A stretch of 34,822 nt of DNA from XYA12-FULL-58-9 sp001798605 (GTDB lineage: Bacteria; Myxococcota; XYA12-FULL-58-9): contig DAINMX010000045.1 of the NCBI GenBank assembly GCA_036736205.1, forward strand, positions 1-34,822, read 5' to 3'. Below, one piece after another: positions 24,578-34,702 of this stretch. How positions within the stretch are numbered: position 1 is the first letter of the stretch; each line of letters begins with the position of its first letter. The translations under genes were made by a program, and so were the position numbers. The notes under the pieces were generated by a model. It searched no databases. It was not told where the DNA came from and worked only from the letters and a program-made list of their open reading frames with translations.

Positions 24578-25224
24578 GCAGACATCCTCGCGAGTCGTTG
24601 GTCGAGCCACCAGACGGCGACTTGGGAGTACGGCTCGAGCTCCCCATTCCCAACAATCCGCCGGTCGCGCTCACCTTCAAACCGAGAGCGTGGCACTGGC
24701 CCACGGAGCCGTGCCTTCTCTGAAGTCCACCACGCAGCTATGGCATCCCAGATGGCCTTCCGATTGTTCTTCAGCACCCGGAGATTTAGGTTGAGCACGT
24801 CATCGAGTTGCGCATCGAAGACAGTGTCGTCAGAGCGAATGCTGCCATCGATCTCGTATCGAACTCGTGTCTCGATGTGGTGGGAAGGTTCAGCCGGATT
24901 CCACCGCAGGTTTCGATCACCCTTGCACGTGTCGCAATGCTGGAGGCTCGGCGGCTTGCCTTGACCACCAACGCATGCCCCGAGCAGGTTACGATAGCTG
25001 AGCTGTTCCGCGGGATGGTTGTGCTGGCAGTGCCAGTGCTCGATCTTCATCGTGTCCGGTCCGTCATGGATCCGGCTCATGCAGTAGCAGCACAGTCCCC
25101 GTTGTTCGGTGACCAGCGAATGGCGCAGAGCATCTTTGTCGGGGTAGTTGTCGTAGTCGCAGTGCGCCGTCTGGCGGTGTGCGGTGAGGCTCGGGGGCTC
25201 GGTGCCTTTCGTGATAGGCCTCAT
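24574..25224 (-). CDS. ptuB: PtuB-like HNH endonuclease (Septu)
   Basis: The 216-aa protein has the arrangement of PtuB-type HNH proteins. A CxxC pair (Cys45, Cys48, LCCYC) precedes the IEHWH motif (Glu62, His63), then YRNLLGAC with Asn79, and a second Cys pair in HCDTCKGDR (Cys97, Cys100). The cysteines probably bind structural zinc and the His/Asn residues form the nuclease site. Its ATG overlaps the ptuA stop (ATGA) and its own stop overlaps the hsdR start in the same way, so the three are translationally coupled. In Septu, PtuB works with the ATPase PtuA against phage. Confidence 0.85.
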   Translation of the reverse strand: MRPITKGTEPPSLTAHRQTAHCDYDNYPDKDALRHSLVTEQRGLCCYCMSRIHDGPDTMKIEHWHCQHNHPAEQLSYRNLLGACVGGQGKPPSLQHCDTCKGDRNLRWNPAEPSHHIETRVRYEIDGSIRSDDTVFDAQLDDVLNLNLRVLKNNRKAIWDAIAAWWTSEKARLRGPVPRSRFEGERDRRIVGNGELEPYSQVAVWWLDQRLARMSA

Positions 25225-26828
25225 TCGTTGCCCTCTACAAAGTCGAGAAGCGTACGAATTCTCGTCACCTCTGGATCATTGTCTCCCAGCCGCGCGGCAA
25301 GCTGGGCGAGCAGCTCACGACCTCGGACGAAGTCCTGACGACCAATGATCTTGGAGACCTCGGCGAGCAGGTCCTGGATGTCCTTTGCCCGCGGATCTGA
25401 GTCCATTACCTCTTCCAACACGCGACTGGAGTCGACACCGTAGGAATGAGTGGGCGAGTAGACTTGTCCACCCGCGATGATCTGGATGCGGTCGTGCTCG
25501 ACCTCCCCGATCACCTGAGGGGAATGCGTCGTGGCGATGAACTGACAACGCGGGAATGCCGCTTGCAGGTTATGGACGGCCTGTCGCTGCCAACCTGGAT
25601 GGAGATGCAGCTCCAGCTCGTCGATCAAGACGACGGCAGCAGCGCTTGCGGCCGGATCAGTCAATCCGGGATTCGCCTGAGCGAGCCGGCGCGTAAGGTC
25701 TAGGACGAGGGCCAGAAGGCCGCGCTCACCATCGCTCAGTTGTGAGGCTTCAAGAAGACAGGGAAGGCGGTCTATCTCGATAGATCTTCCGACACCCTCC
25801 GTTAGGATCTTGTCGTCCAGTTCTTGCGGCAACCTGTTGAGAGGTCCCTCGATCTGGTCGAAGCCTGGCATATAATTCGACACGTATTCTCTTGCGATCT
25901 CGAGACGCGCCACTCCGGCGCTTGCGTCATCGGCATTGGGATGCGCCGGGAGCCAGTTGGAGGACATCTGCTCGTTTGTCGCGCGCAGGACCTTCAAGAG
26001 GAGCTGACGTTCTGCTCCAGAAAGACGATCCGCGGAACACCTCTCTCTTGCAGTCCTTACGATGCGAAGCTGACGTGGGGGGCTGTCGGACGCCTCCAGC
26101 GCCAAGTAGCCCGGGACGAATCTCCGCACTGCCGATTCGAGAGAAGAGAGGATGCTCGTTGCCTCAGGCCGCTCGTGCGAGGTCTCCCGCAATACATGAA
26201 TCCATTCTGCGAATGCATCTAGCTGCAGTTCACGACCCGTGAACGCCTCGACATACGCCGCGTTCTCGGACGCGACAGCACGGGACTTCTTGGCGGTTGA
26301 GGCCGAGGGCCGCGCGCGCTCCGTCGAGAAGTAGACAGCCAGCACCCTGCTTGGCTCTGCATGCGCCGCCTGGCCAAATGCACGGTGGCTGGGCACGAAC
26401 GTTGGTTCAGTCCTTGCCGCTGCGGTTTCCTGGGCCTCGCGTTGGGCCTTCTTCAGACGACCGCGACGATGCAACCCGCGGGCGTGCACCTCGACTTCTG
26501 AGGCAAGCGCGCCCGGACGCTGCAACGTAAATTCGGCCCGCGTCTGCTGTTCGCTCACGGCAAGGGTCTGGCCTCCGATCTCCAGCTCAAGAGCGACTGT
26601 CGCGGAGACCGCTCCATGGCGAATATCACTCTGTCCAAAACTCGGAGGGACCACCTTCGCTCTTGAGGAGGCCTTGATGGTATGGGCCAGCTCGCGGCCT
26701 ATCATTTCCAGAGCAGTGGTCTTGCCGACGCCGTTCACGCCCACGATGAGGTTGATTCCTGGGCGAAACGAGAACTCAGCTGATTCGATCGCCCGGACGT
26801 TCGCGATCTTCAGTCGTGTGACGATCAT
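25221..26828 (-). CDS. ptuA: PtuA-like AAA/ABC-type ATPase (Septu)
   Basis: The 535-aa protein has an SMC/ABC-type ATPase: Walker A GVNGVGKT (about residues 30-37), a helical middle, a signature-like LSDGERGLLAL, and Walker B VVLIDELELHLHPGWQ followed by FIATTHSP. The DELELHLHPxWQ pattern with a directly coupled HNH partner is typical of Septu PtuA, including those of retron Ec78. It starts eight bases after the OLD-family gene with an AGGGGG site. The alternative is an unclassified ATPase of an HNH pair; the neighbouring ptuB-like gene makes Septu the best call. Confidence 0.8.
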   Translation of the reverse strand: MIVTRLKIANVRAIESAEFSFRPGINLIVGVNGVGKTTALEMIGRELAHTIKASSRAKVVPPSFGQSDIRHGAVSATVALELEIGGQTLAVSEQQTRAEFTLQRPGALASEVEVHARGLHRRGRLKKAQREAQETAAARTEPTFVPSHRAFGQAAHAEPSRVLAVYFSTERARPSASTAKKSRAVASENAAYVEAFTGRELQLDAFAEWIHVLRETSHERPEATSILSSLESAVRRFVPGYLALEASDSPPRQLRIVRTARERCSADRLSGAERQLLLKVLRATNEQMSSNWLPAHPNADDASAGVARLEIAREYVSNYMPGFDQIEGPLNRLPQELDDKILTEGVGRSIEIDRLPCLLEASQLSDGERGLLALVLDLTRRLAQANPGLTDPAASAAAVVLIDELELHLHPGWQRQAVHNLQAAFPRCQFIATTHSPQVIGEVEHDRIQIIAGGQVYSPTHSYGVDSSRVLEEVMDSDPRAKDIQDLLAEVSKIIGRQDFVRGRELLAQLAARLGDNDPEVTRIRTLLDFVEGNE

Positions 26829-26836
26829 GCCGCCCC

Positions 26837-28753
26837 CTACGCCACAAGCGTTCCGTTGATGCGCTTGAACAGATCCTCGAATCGCTTCAGCGTGGCGTCG
26901 CTGAGTTTGGCGAGCACCGTGTCACGCTCTCGCAGCAACACGTCCGCCGGACGGCCATGGTCGTAGCGGCTCACGCCCTCGTGTCGAGCAATGCGGGCTG
27001 CGATGGGGTCGTTGCCCTTCAACTCTCCGACCCCGATTGTCTTGCCGAAAGCCTGATTGTAAAGCTCCAGGTATTCGCCTTCCTCGAACAGGTCCTCAAT
27101 GTCACCGCTCTTGCGAGCGAGAACATCGCCGACGAGGATGATACGCTGCTTATCCAAGTAGCCGTCCTTCGCCATACGCTCGAGGCGTTGGTGGCCTTCT
27201 TTGCGCGAGTCCACCAGCACGGTCACCTTCAGGTGGTTACCGAGCAGGGCGACGAACGTCGGGATCAAATCGGCGCCGCCAACCGGCACGATGCTCCACC
27301 TCGGATCCAGGCAGCTGCGCCCCTTCGACGCGAGGTGGTCGGAGATGACCTTCAGGTACGCATAGTCGGACGTGCCCTCCACCACGACGTTGTTCTCGGC
27401 GACGAACAGGTGCTGCACGAGGTCGTAGCCGAGCGCGCCCTGGAGGGGAAACAGAGTGTCGCGGTCGCGCGTCAGGACGTCGCTCGAAACCACCGCCCCG
27501 TCTTTCTTGCCATGGTCCTCGACCAGCCGCACTCGCTCTAGCATGCCCGGCTGAACCATGAAGGGCGAGTGAGTCGTGTAGATGACCTGGCAGCGCTTCG
27601 TCAGACGCTCGTCAATAAAGCGCAGAAAGTCGGCCTGCGCCTTGGCGTGCAAGCCCACAGCCGGCTCATCCAGCAGGATCACAACCGGCGGATCTCGATG
27701 CTCGTACTCGGAAAAGGCAGCAAGAAACGAGAAGAACCACTGGAAGCCAGTTGAGTGCTCGTTGAACGGTAGAGATAGCGAGTGCCGGTTGTCCCAAATG
27801 CGCAGCTTCAACTCATCGAGCACCGACTGTTGCCCCTGCTGGTTTTGCACTGTGCGCTGCGTGATGTCGGGCTGAACCCGCAGGTCTGGATTCTGCGACC
27901 AGTATTTGTTCACGTCATCGGTCAACACGTTCGCGACGTTCTCAAGCTCGCGCTTCCGGCGCTCATAGTCCGGATTCAACATGTACTCTTTCTCGGTTCC
28001 TCCGAGCATGAGTAGCGCGCGTGCCGTCGCGTCGGGGTCGCTGAGCTTGTCGTTCTTGAGCACGTCCTGGATCTTCACGCTGTATGGCAGCTTGCTGTAT
28101 TCAGCGAAGTAGAAGAACTCGGGCACGCGAGGCTCGGCCACAGCCCACACGGCATCATTGAAAGTGCCTTCCTTTCCGAGCAACGCCTTGAGCGCCGATT
28201 GCGCGTTGGTGAAGGACTTGAGGTCATCGGCCGCGTCCTTGCTCTTCTCCACGTCCGCTGCGAGCTTCGCGGTCAACGCTGCGAAATCTGTGAGCGAGGC
28301 ATAGACCGCTTGCTCTGCGGGGGGCACGGTGTTCTTGGCGACGAAGTTCTTCACCGCCTGTTGCTCGTCGCAGCCTGCCTCCCACCGAGACTCGTTGCCA
28401 TAGCTCTTCCACAGCCGCAGCATGGTCCCCGCCGCAACGACGCCCGGGCCGAACCTCTCCTCCATCGCCTTGACGTCGGCAGGCTCCCACTCGAGACGGA
28501 CCTCTACCGGGTCGAAGTCTTTCTGGTTGACCCCCTCGTTGCGGTGCCGCTTCTCAAGCCAGGCGGGATAGTGGTCGTGGATTACGAACTCAGGCTTCGA
28601 ACGAGCCGGCTTCAACCGCCAGAGCGCACCAAGGAACGCGCTCTTGCCGGACTCGTTCTTGCCAACGAGGCAAGTCACCTTGTCCTCGATCGCCACTTCG
28701 GTGGAGTCGAGGATGTTGCGGAACATCCGAACACGAACGGTCCTCAGCTTCAT
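26837..28753 (-). CDS. OLD-family ATPase/TOPRIM nuclease
   Basis: The ATG at 28753 has an ideal AAAGGAG site and gives 638 aa. The N-terminal ATPase shows Walker A GKNESGKS (about residue 32) and Walker B VVILLDEPAVGLHAKAQ, then YTTHSPFM. The C-terminal TOPRIM region begins at VVVEGTSDYAYL (metal-binding Glu) and continues with VLVDSRKEG and DIEDLFEEGEYL. This is the layout of OLD nucleases, which include GajA of Gabija. No UvrD-like GajB gene is nearby, so it is called a stand-alone OLD protein. In place of the usual TOPRIM Asp-x-Asp it has Asp-Ser-Arg, so activity needs testing. The gene lies 25 bases after hsdS. Confidence 0.85.
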   Translation of the reverse strand: MKLRTVRVRMFRNILDSTEVAIEDKVTCLVGKNESGKSAFLGALWRLKPARSKPEFVIHDHYPAWLEKRHRNEGVNQKDFDPVEVRLEWEPADVKAMEERFGPGVVAAGTMLRLWKSYGNESRWEAGCDEQQAVKNFVAKNTVPPAEQAVYASLTDFAALTAKLAADVEKSKDAADDLKSFTNAQSALKALLGKEGTFNDAVWAVAEPRVPEFFYFAEYSKLPYSVKIQDVLKNDKLSDPDATARALLMLGGTEKEYMLNPDYERRKRELENVANVLTDDVNKYWSQNPDLRVQPDITQRTVQNQQGQQSVLDELKLRIWDNRHSLSLPFNEHSTGFQWFFSFLAAFSEYEHRDPPVVILLDEPAVGLHAKAQADFLRFIDERLTKRCQVIYTTHSPFMVQPGMLERVRLVEDHGKKDGAVVSSDVLTRDRDTLFPLQGALGYDLVQHLFVAENNVVVEGTSDYAYLKVISDHLASKGRSCLDPRWSIVPVGGADLIPTFVALLGNHLKVTVLVDSRKEGHQRLERMAKDGYLDKQRIILVGDVLARKSGDIEDLFEEGEYLELYNQAFGKTIGVGELKGNDPIAARIARHEGVSRYDHGRPADVLLRERDTVLAKLSDATLKRFEDLFKRINGTLVA

Positions 28754-28778
28754 GATATCTCCTTTCGACTCCGTGGCT

Positions 28779-30074
28779 TCACGCGGCCACCCCCACATCG
28801 ATCTGCCCGGTAACCGCGGCGGCGATCAGAGCGGCTCGCCGCTCCTTGAGCAGCGCGATGGTGCGCTCGGTCGCGGCACGGACGTTGTCTAGTTTGGTAG
28901 TCTCGCGCGCGATGTGCACGACGATGGCGTACTGCTCGTCGAGCGGCGGAAGCACAATCAGTACTTCACGAACGTTCTCCAGGCTCAAGCCCTGCTTCAG
29001 GCCGTACTGGAACAGTGCGAATTGCATCTGCCCAACTGAGCTCTTGAGCGACGAGCCCAAGTACGAAGGCAGCACGGCCGAGCTAGGTCTCACCAAGCAC
29101 AAATGCTGATTCACGTAGGCCGGCTCTGGGACCTCAACACAAACGGCAACGTTGCCAGTCTTTGCCCCTGTAATGCACACGACGACATCGCCATTCTCTA
29201 GCTTCGTTCGTGCCGCCTCGGCGTCATCGTCAACGCGGGCGCGTTTTGCCGTGCCGAACTCGACCTGCAGCAAGTCATTCAAGTCGCCGCTTTGGATGAA
29301 CAGACTTCCGTCATCGCCGACCCGCTCCGACCATCCTCGGGGTCCACTGGTGATGAACTCGCTAACCGTTTTCACTCGACGAACTTCCCAATGTCGCGGA
29401 ATCTCCCCCAGCCAAGGCAGGCCCGAGTCGCGCAGCTTTGCCCTGGGGTCAATGCCGCGAGTGACCGCGGAGGCGATGATCGCCTTGCGCTTCTCGGCGA
29501 GCAGTTCTACTTGCCAACTCTTCGCGGCAACGACGCCGTCCAGCCTGGAAAGCTCTTGGTCCAAGAATCGGACGATGGCTTGTTGCCGTGCCAGAGGAAG
29601 TGCCAATACCGGGAAGTCGCGAATGAAATCCTCAGGCACGCGTTGCTGCCCCGCTGCTCCCGTCATCAACGCAGCGCCCCGCCAGCGAAACTCCGGGCTC
29701 GCCGTGACGTAGTAGAGGAATCGCGAGTCCAGGCCGGGGCCCGGCGTGAGCACGTGCAGCTCGGTCGTGCCAAAACCGATGCCAGAGAGGGTGCTGTGAA
29801 TCACGGCACCCTTTCCGTTTTCAAAACAGGGCGTGATCTTCGCTACCACCACGTCGCCGTCTTTGAATACCGAGTAGCCGGTTCGGACATCCTCCAGTTC
29901 TCGCGTCGCCGACTGGTCCAGTTCCCCCCTCTCACCGATCGCTTCCATGGGGAGGAAGGTGACCGTGGACGACCTTGCTGCGAGAAGTTGCCGCTCGCTG
30001 GAGGAGACTCGATCTAGCAGGAAGCGAAGGCGCTTCGTCTGACAAGCGGGGCTCGTCTGCATGACCGTGCTCAC
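28779..30074 (-). CDS. hsdS: Type I restriction-modification specificity subunit
   Basis: The start is a GTG at 30074 with AAGGAGG just upstream and a GTGA overlap with the stop of the preceding 68-aa gene (431 aa). An ATG at 30062 is possible. Two target-recognition domains are visible, each followed by a conserved helix: LDGVVAAKSWQVELLAEKR at the centre and LDNVRAATERTIALLKERR at the C-terminus. The central repeat ends in SAVTRGIDP and a GLPWLGEIPRHW motif opens the second half, both typical of HsdS. It sets the DNA sequence recognised by the methylase (HsdM2S) and by the restriction complex with HsdR. Confidence 0.93.
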   Translation of the reverse strand: MSTVMQTSPACQTKRLRFLLDRVSSSERQLLAARSSTVTFLPMEAIGERGELDQSATRELEDVRTGYSVFKDGDVVVAKITPCFENGKGAVIHSTLSGIGFGTTELHVLTPGPGLDSRFLYYVTASPEFRWRGAALMTGAAGQQRVPEDFIRDFPVLALPLARQQAIVRFLDQELSRLDGVVAAKSWQVELLAEKRKAIIASAVTRGIDPRAKLRDSGLPWLGEIPRHWEVRRVKTVSEFITSGPRGWSERVGDDGSLFIQSGDLNDLLQVEFGTAKRARVDDDAEAARTKLENGDVVVCITGAKTGNVAVCVEVPEPAYVNQHLCLVRPSSAVLPSYLGSSLKSSVGQMQFALFQYGLKQGLSLENVREVLIVLPPLDEQYAIVVHIARETTKLDNVRAATERTIALLKERRAALIAAAVTGQIDVGVAA

Positions 30075-30277
30075 GGCGCCTCCTTCTTCCGGCGCCCCGG
30101 GCACTTGGTCTCGATGCGCTTCACTTCCTTCTCGAAGTCACTCTCGAAGGCGCGGTCCTGCTGAACTCTCCCATCTTCCTGGATAGTTGCCCCGACCCCG
30201 TAGGCGGGCACATCAACTCTTTGAATTCCTCGAAGAGTTGCCTCGGGCGGCGCCTGCTCGTTGGGCGGGGTCTTCAT
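30071..30277 (-). CDS. 68-aa protein of unknown function between hsdM and hsdS
   Basis: The small gene starts at an ATG with GAGGTG upstream, overlaps the hsdM stop as ATGA and the hsdS start as GTGA, so it is locked into the translation chain. The protein is hydrophilic, with an acidic, coiled-looking middle (DFEKEVKRIETK) and a basic tail. I recognise no domain. It could act in subunit assembly or in control of the system, but no function can be read from it. Confidence 0.7.
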   Translation of the reverse strand: MKTPPNEQAPPEATLRGIQRVDVPAYGVGATIQEDGRVQQDRAFESDFEKEVKRIETKCPGRRKKEAP

Positions 30278-32268
30278 GTCGTCACCTCGCGGAGCAGCCG
30301 GATGATTTCGTCCTCGGCGCGCTTGAGGTCCGCGTCGATCTCGGCCAAGGGCCGAGGTGGCGTGAACACGTAGAAGTGCCGATTGAAGTTGATCTCGTAC
30401 CCGACCTTGTCCTTGCTCCGGTCCATCCAGGCGTCGGACACGTGCGGGAGCACCTCACGCACGAAGTAGGCCTCCACGTCCTCCTTGAGCGGGACGTTCT
30501 CGAAGTCGCGAAGGTCGGCATCGGCCTCGAATCCATCGTTCCGCCCGCCCTTGGGCACCGGCCTCCCCGCCGGGTCGCGCTGCGCGAACACAGTACGAAA
30601 GAGCTTTTGCTCGTTCGCCTTCCAGCGGCTTCCGCGTCGCTTGAGCAGCTCTTGGACGTTCTCCCATGTCGCCGACCAGTCGAGCTGCGGCTCTCGTCCC
30701 AGCTCCCTGTCGATGGCCTGCACGTCGTCGAGGAGGTGCGGACAGGCGTCGAGGAACCGCGCCTTGTCCGCGGCGGTCATCTGATAGCGAAGCCGGAGCG
30801 GCCGTTCAATCGTCACTCGTGTGTAGCCGAAGTCGGCATTGTCGAAGGTCTTCGTGCGTGGTCCGTCCTGGTAGGCTCCGTAGAGGCGCACCACCTCGTC
30901 GATCTGCTTCTCGGTCATGTGACGGCGCTTGTCGCCGAGACTACGCTTGCTGTCCTCGCTGCCGCCCGCAGTCCAGATGTCCCGCGCGTCGAGGAGCTGA
31001 ATCTTGCCCTTGCGCCGCTTCTCTTTGCGGTTGGTGACGATCCAGACGTAGGTGCCAATCCCCGTGTTGTAGAACATCGATTCGGGCAGCGCGATGATGG
31101 CCTCGAGCCAGTCGTTCTCGATGATCCACTTGCGGATGTCGCTCTCACCGGAGCCGGCGCCGCCCGTGAACATCGGCGAGCCGGAGAAGACAATCGCGAG
31201 TCGCGAGCCCTGCTTGTGCTCGCCTGGTTTGACGTCTTCGCGCTTCGACCACATGTGCTGCAGAAAGAGGAGGGCCCCGTCGTTCACGCGCGGGAGCCCG
31301 GCACCGAAGCGACCATCGAAGCCGCGCTTGTCGTGCTCCGCTTCGATCTCCTTCTGCTGCTTCTTCCAGTCCACGCCGAAGGGCGGGTTCGTGAGGAAGT
31401 AGTCGAAGGTTTCGCTCCCGAACTGGTCTTCGGTGAAGCTGTCGCCGAACCGCACGTTGGTGCCGCCGCCGTTGTGGCTCACCTCCTTCATGAGCATGTC
31501 GGACGCGGCCGTGGCGAAAGCACGTTTGTTGTAGTCCTGACCGTAGACGTAGAGCGTCGCGTCGCGGTGGTACTCGCGCATATAGCGCTGTGCCTCGGCA
31601 AGCATGCCGCCCGTGCCGCATGCGGGGTCAAGCAACCGCGCAATGGCGTTCGGCTGTGATAGAAACCGCTCGCCGACGGAGTCGGTGAAGAGGAGATGAA
31701 CCATGAGGCGGATCACTTCGCGCGGCGTGAAGTGATCGCCTGCCGTCTCGTTCGCGAGCTCGTTGAAACGCCGGATGAGATTCTCGAAGATCAGCCCCAT
31801 CTGCTCGTTCGGGACGTTCGCCGGGTGCAAATCCACGTCAGCGAACTTGGAGACGACGAGGTAGAGGATGTTGGCCTCGTGCATCTTCTCGATTTCGGAC
31901 TCGAACTCGAAGTACTCGAAGATGCGCTGCACGTTTGTCGAGAAGCCCTTGATGTAGCTGACGAGGTGCTTGTTGATGTTGTCCGGGTCGCCCTTGAGCT
32001 TCTCGAAGTCGAGCGGCGAGTGGTTGTGGAAGCGCTGACCAGCCGCCTTGTTCAGCTTGGTGTCGAGGGCGTCGCCGGTGAGCTTGCTTCCCTTGCTGCG
32101 TTCGTGCTCGGCCAGAACCTTGTCCTTGGTCGCCGCGAGCACGCAGTCGAAGCGGCGTAGCACGGTCATCGGTAGCATGACGCGCTCGTACTGCGGCGGG
32201 CGGTAGGGGCCACGGAGCAGGTCGGCGATCTGCCAGATGAGGTTGGCGAAGTAGTTGTGGTCAGACAT
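30274..32268 (-). CDS. hsdM: Type I DNA N6-adenine methyltransferase subunit
   Basis: The 664-aa protein starts at an ATG with GAGGTG upstream. It has the N-terminal HsdM helical domain, the S-adenosylmethionine motif DPACGTGG (residues 214-221) and the catalytic NPPFG motif (294-298), which place it in the gamma-class N6-adenine methylases. It is longer than the common 500-aa HsdM because of a C-terminal extension of about 150 residues. It modifies host DNA as M2S and joins HsdR for restriction. The gene lies 83 bases after the HTH gene and leads the operon's hsd part. Confidence 0.95.
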   Translation of the reverse strand: MSDHNYFANLIWQIADLLRGPYRPPQYERVMLPMTVLRRFDCVLAATKDKVLAEHERSKGSKLTGDALDTKLNKAAGQRFHNHSPLDFEKLKGDPDNINKHLVSYIKGFSTNVQRIFEYFEFESEIEKMHEANILYLVVSKFADVDLHPANVPNEQMGLIFENLIRRFNELANETAGDHFTPREVIRLMVHLLFTDSVGERFLSQPNAIARLLDPACGTGGMLAEAQRYMREYHRDATLYVYGQDYNKRAFATAASDMLMKEVSHNGGGTNVRFGDSFTEDQFGSETFDYFLTNPPFGVDWKKQQKEIEAEHDKRGFDGRFGAGLPRVNDGALLFLQHMWSKREDVKPGEHKQGSRLAIVFSGSPMFTGGAGSGESDIRKWIIENDWLEAIIALPESMFYNTGIGTYVWIVTNRKEKRRKGKIQLLDARDIWTAGGSEDSKRSLGDKRRHMTEKQIDEVVRLYGAYQDGPRTKTFDNADFGYTRVTIERPLRLRYQMTAADKARFLDACPHLLDDVQAIDRELGREPQLDWSATWENVQELLKRRGSRWKANEQKLFRTVFAQRDPAGRPVPKGGRNDGFEADADLRDFENVPLKEDVEAYFVREVLPHVSDAWMDRSKDKVGYEINFNRHFYVFTPPRPLAEIDADLKRAEDEIIRLLREVTT

Positions 32269-32351
32269 CGTTCACCTCATCCTGGTCCAGCCGAGCGAGC
32301 CAGCTCGACGCGTGCGGAGGCCGAGGGCCGGTCGCGGATGTTGCTGCGGCC

Positions 32352-32555
32352 TCATTTCACCTTGCCCTCGCCGGGCTCTTCCTGGCCGGCGCCGCCCGCC
32401 TCGATCCACTTGTCCACCTCGGACAACCTGAACTTCCAGAGTCGTCCCACCCGATGCGCGGGGAGGCCCTTGCCCTCGATCCAGCGGTAGACCGATTCCT
32501 TGGCCACGCCGAGGTGACTTGCGACGTCCTCTACGGAAACCCAGGGTTCAGGCAT
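32352..32555 (-). CDS. Excisionase/MerR-type helix-turn-helix protein
   Basis: This 67-aa protein is a single HTH domain: WVSVEDVASHLGVAKESVYRWIEGKG followed by PAHRVGRLWKFRLSEVDKWI, the helix_turn_helix_17 / excisionase pattern. The ATG at 32555 has CGAGG upstream. Such genes are frequently the first gene of type I restriction operons and may control their expression; alternatively it could help excision of the island. It is followed by an acidic Gly/Glu tail. Confidence 0.85.
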   Translation of the reverse strand: MPEPWVSVEDVASHLGVAKESVYRWIEGKGLPAHRVGRLWKFRLSEVDKWIEAGGAGQEEPGEGKVK

Positions 32556-32696
32556 CAACGAACCTCGTGAAAACAGTCAGTTACATGCTTCCGCACGAGC
32601 GAAGCCACTCTGGGGCGTGAGACTACCACCAGTCATCAAAGGCAACAAGAGTCAACTTGATGCCATGATAGTAGATGAAAGGCGACTGGCGGGAAG
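32556..32696 (-). promoter_or_regulatory. Likely promoter region of the restriction/defence operon
   Basis: This 141-base gap is noticeably more AT-rich than the flanks and lies directly ahead of the HTH gene. On the minus strand a TTGACT (about 32650) resembles a -35 box, but I found no well-spaced -10. The promoter is therefore inferred from position and composition. Confidence 0.4.
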
Positions 32697-33124
32697 CTAC
32701 TGGCGACCAGAGGCGCTCGGGGAGAAGACGCGGCGTTGCTCGTCCCACATCCGCGCCCGCACCACCCTCCGCACCGCGCGCTCGGTGATCGGCTCGACGC
32801 CATCGACCGACTCGAGCGCCAGGAGCTGCTCCTGGATTTCCGGGGCAAGCAGCGTTAGGTCGAAAAGCTGAGTGATCCTGGCGCGGTTGAAGCCGAGCCG
32901 GCGGGCGGCGTCGGCCTGGTCGCGTAGGTCGCCACGGTCGATCGCCTGCTGGAGCTTGTGGGCCAGTGCGAGCATGACCGCGACCCGCGCTGGTTTGCGA
33001 ACGGGGGCCGGTGGCGGCGCGGGCGGCGGGACCACGAAGCAGTGGGCGAGGCAACGCTGCACGCGATGGAGCTGGCCGGTGATGATCAGCGTCCCATCCG
33101 GAGCCTCCCTGGTGCAGACCTCGC

Positions 33125-33128
<4 letters not shown>
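32697..33128 (-). CDS. Small HTH (ParB-like fold) protein downstream of the recombinase
   Basis: The 143-aa protein starts at an ATG that overlaps the recombinase stop (ATGA) with GGGAGG upstream. After a short N-terminal strand region and a Pro/Ala-rich linker (about residues 34-45), residues about 50-95 form an HTH of the ParB/KorB sort (ADAARRLGFNRARITQLFDL). A gene of this kind following a large serine recombinase recurs in deltaproteobacterial islands. It may regulate recombination, but this is inference. Confidence 0.75.

Positions 33129-34698
<1,570 letters not shown>

Positions 34699-34702
<4 letters not shown>

Noticed and set aside
25221..26828. Retron-Septu (Ec78 type) call
   Set aside because: No reverse transcriptase or msr/msd-like RNA region is present near ptuAB; every gap in this part of the operon is too short.
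26837..28753. Gabija system (GajA) call for the OLD gene
   Set aside because: No UvrD/PcrA-like GajB gene is adjacent; neighbours are hsdS and ptuA.
30187..31659. Long plus-strand open frame opposite hsdM
   Set aside because: It is antisense to a clear methylase with intact motifs; the composition is that of a shadow frame.
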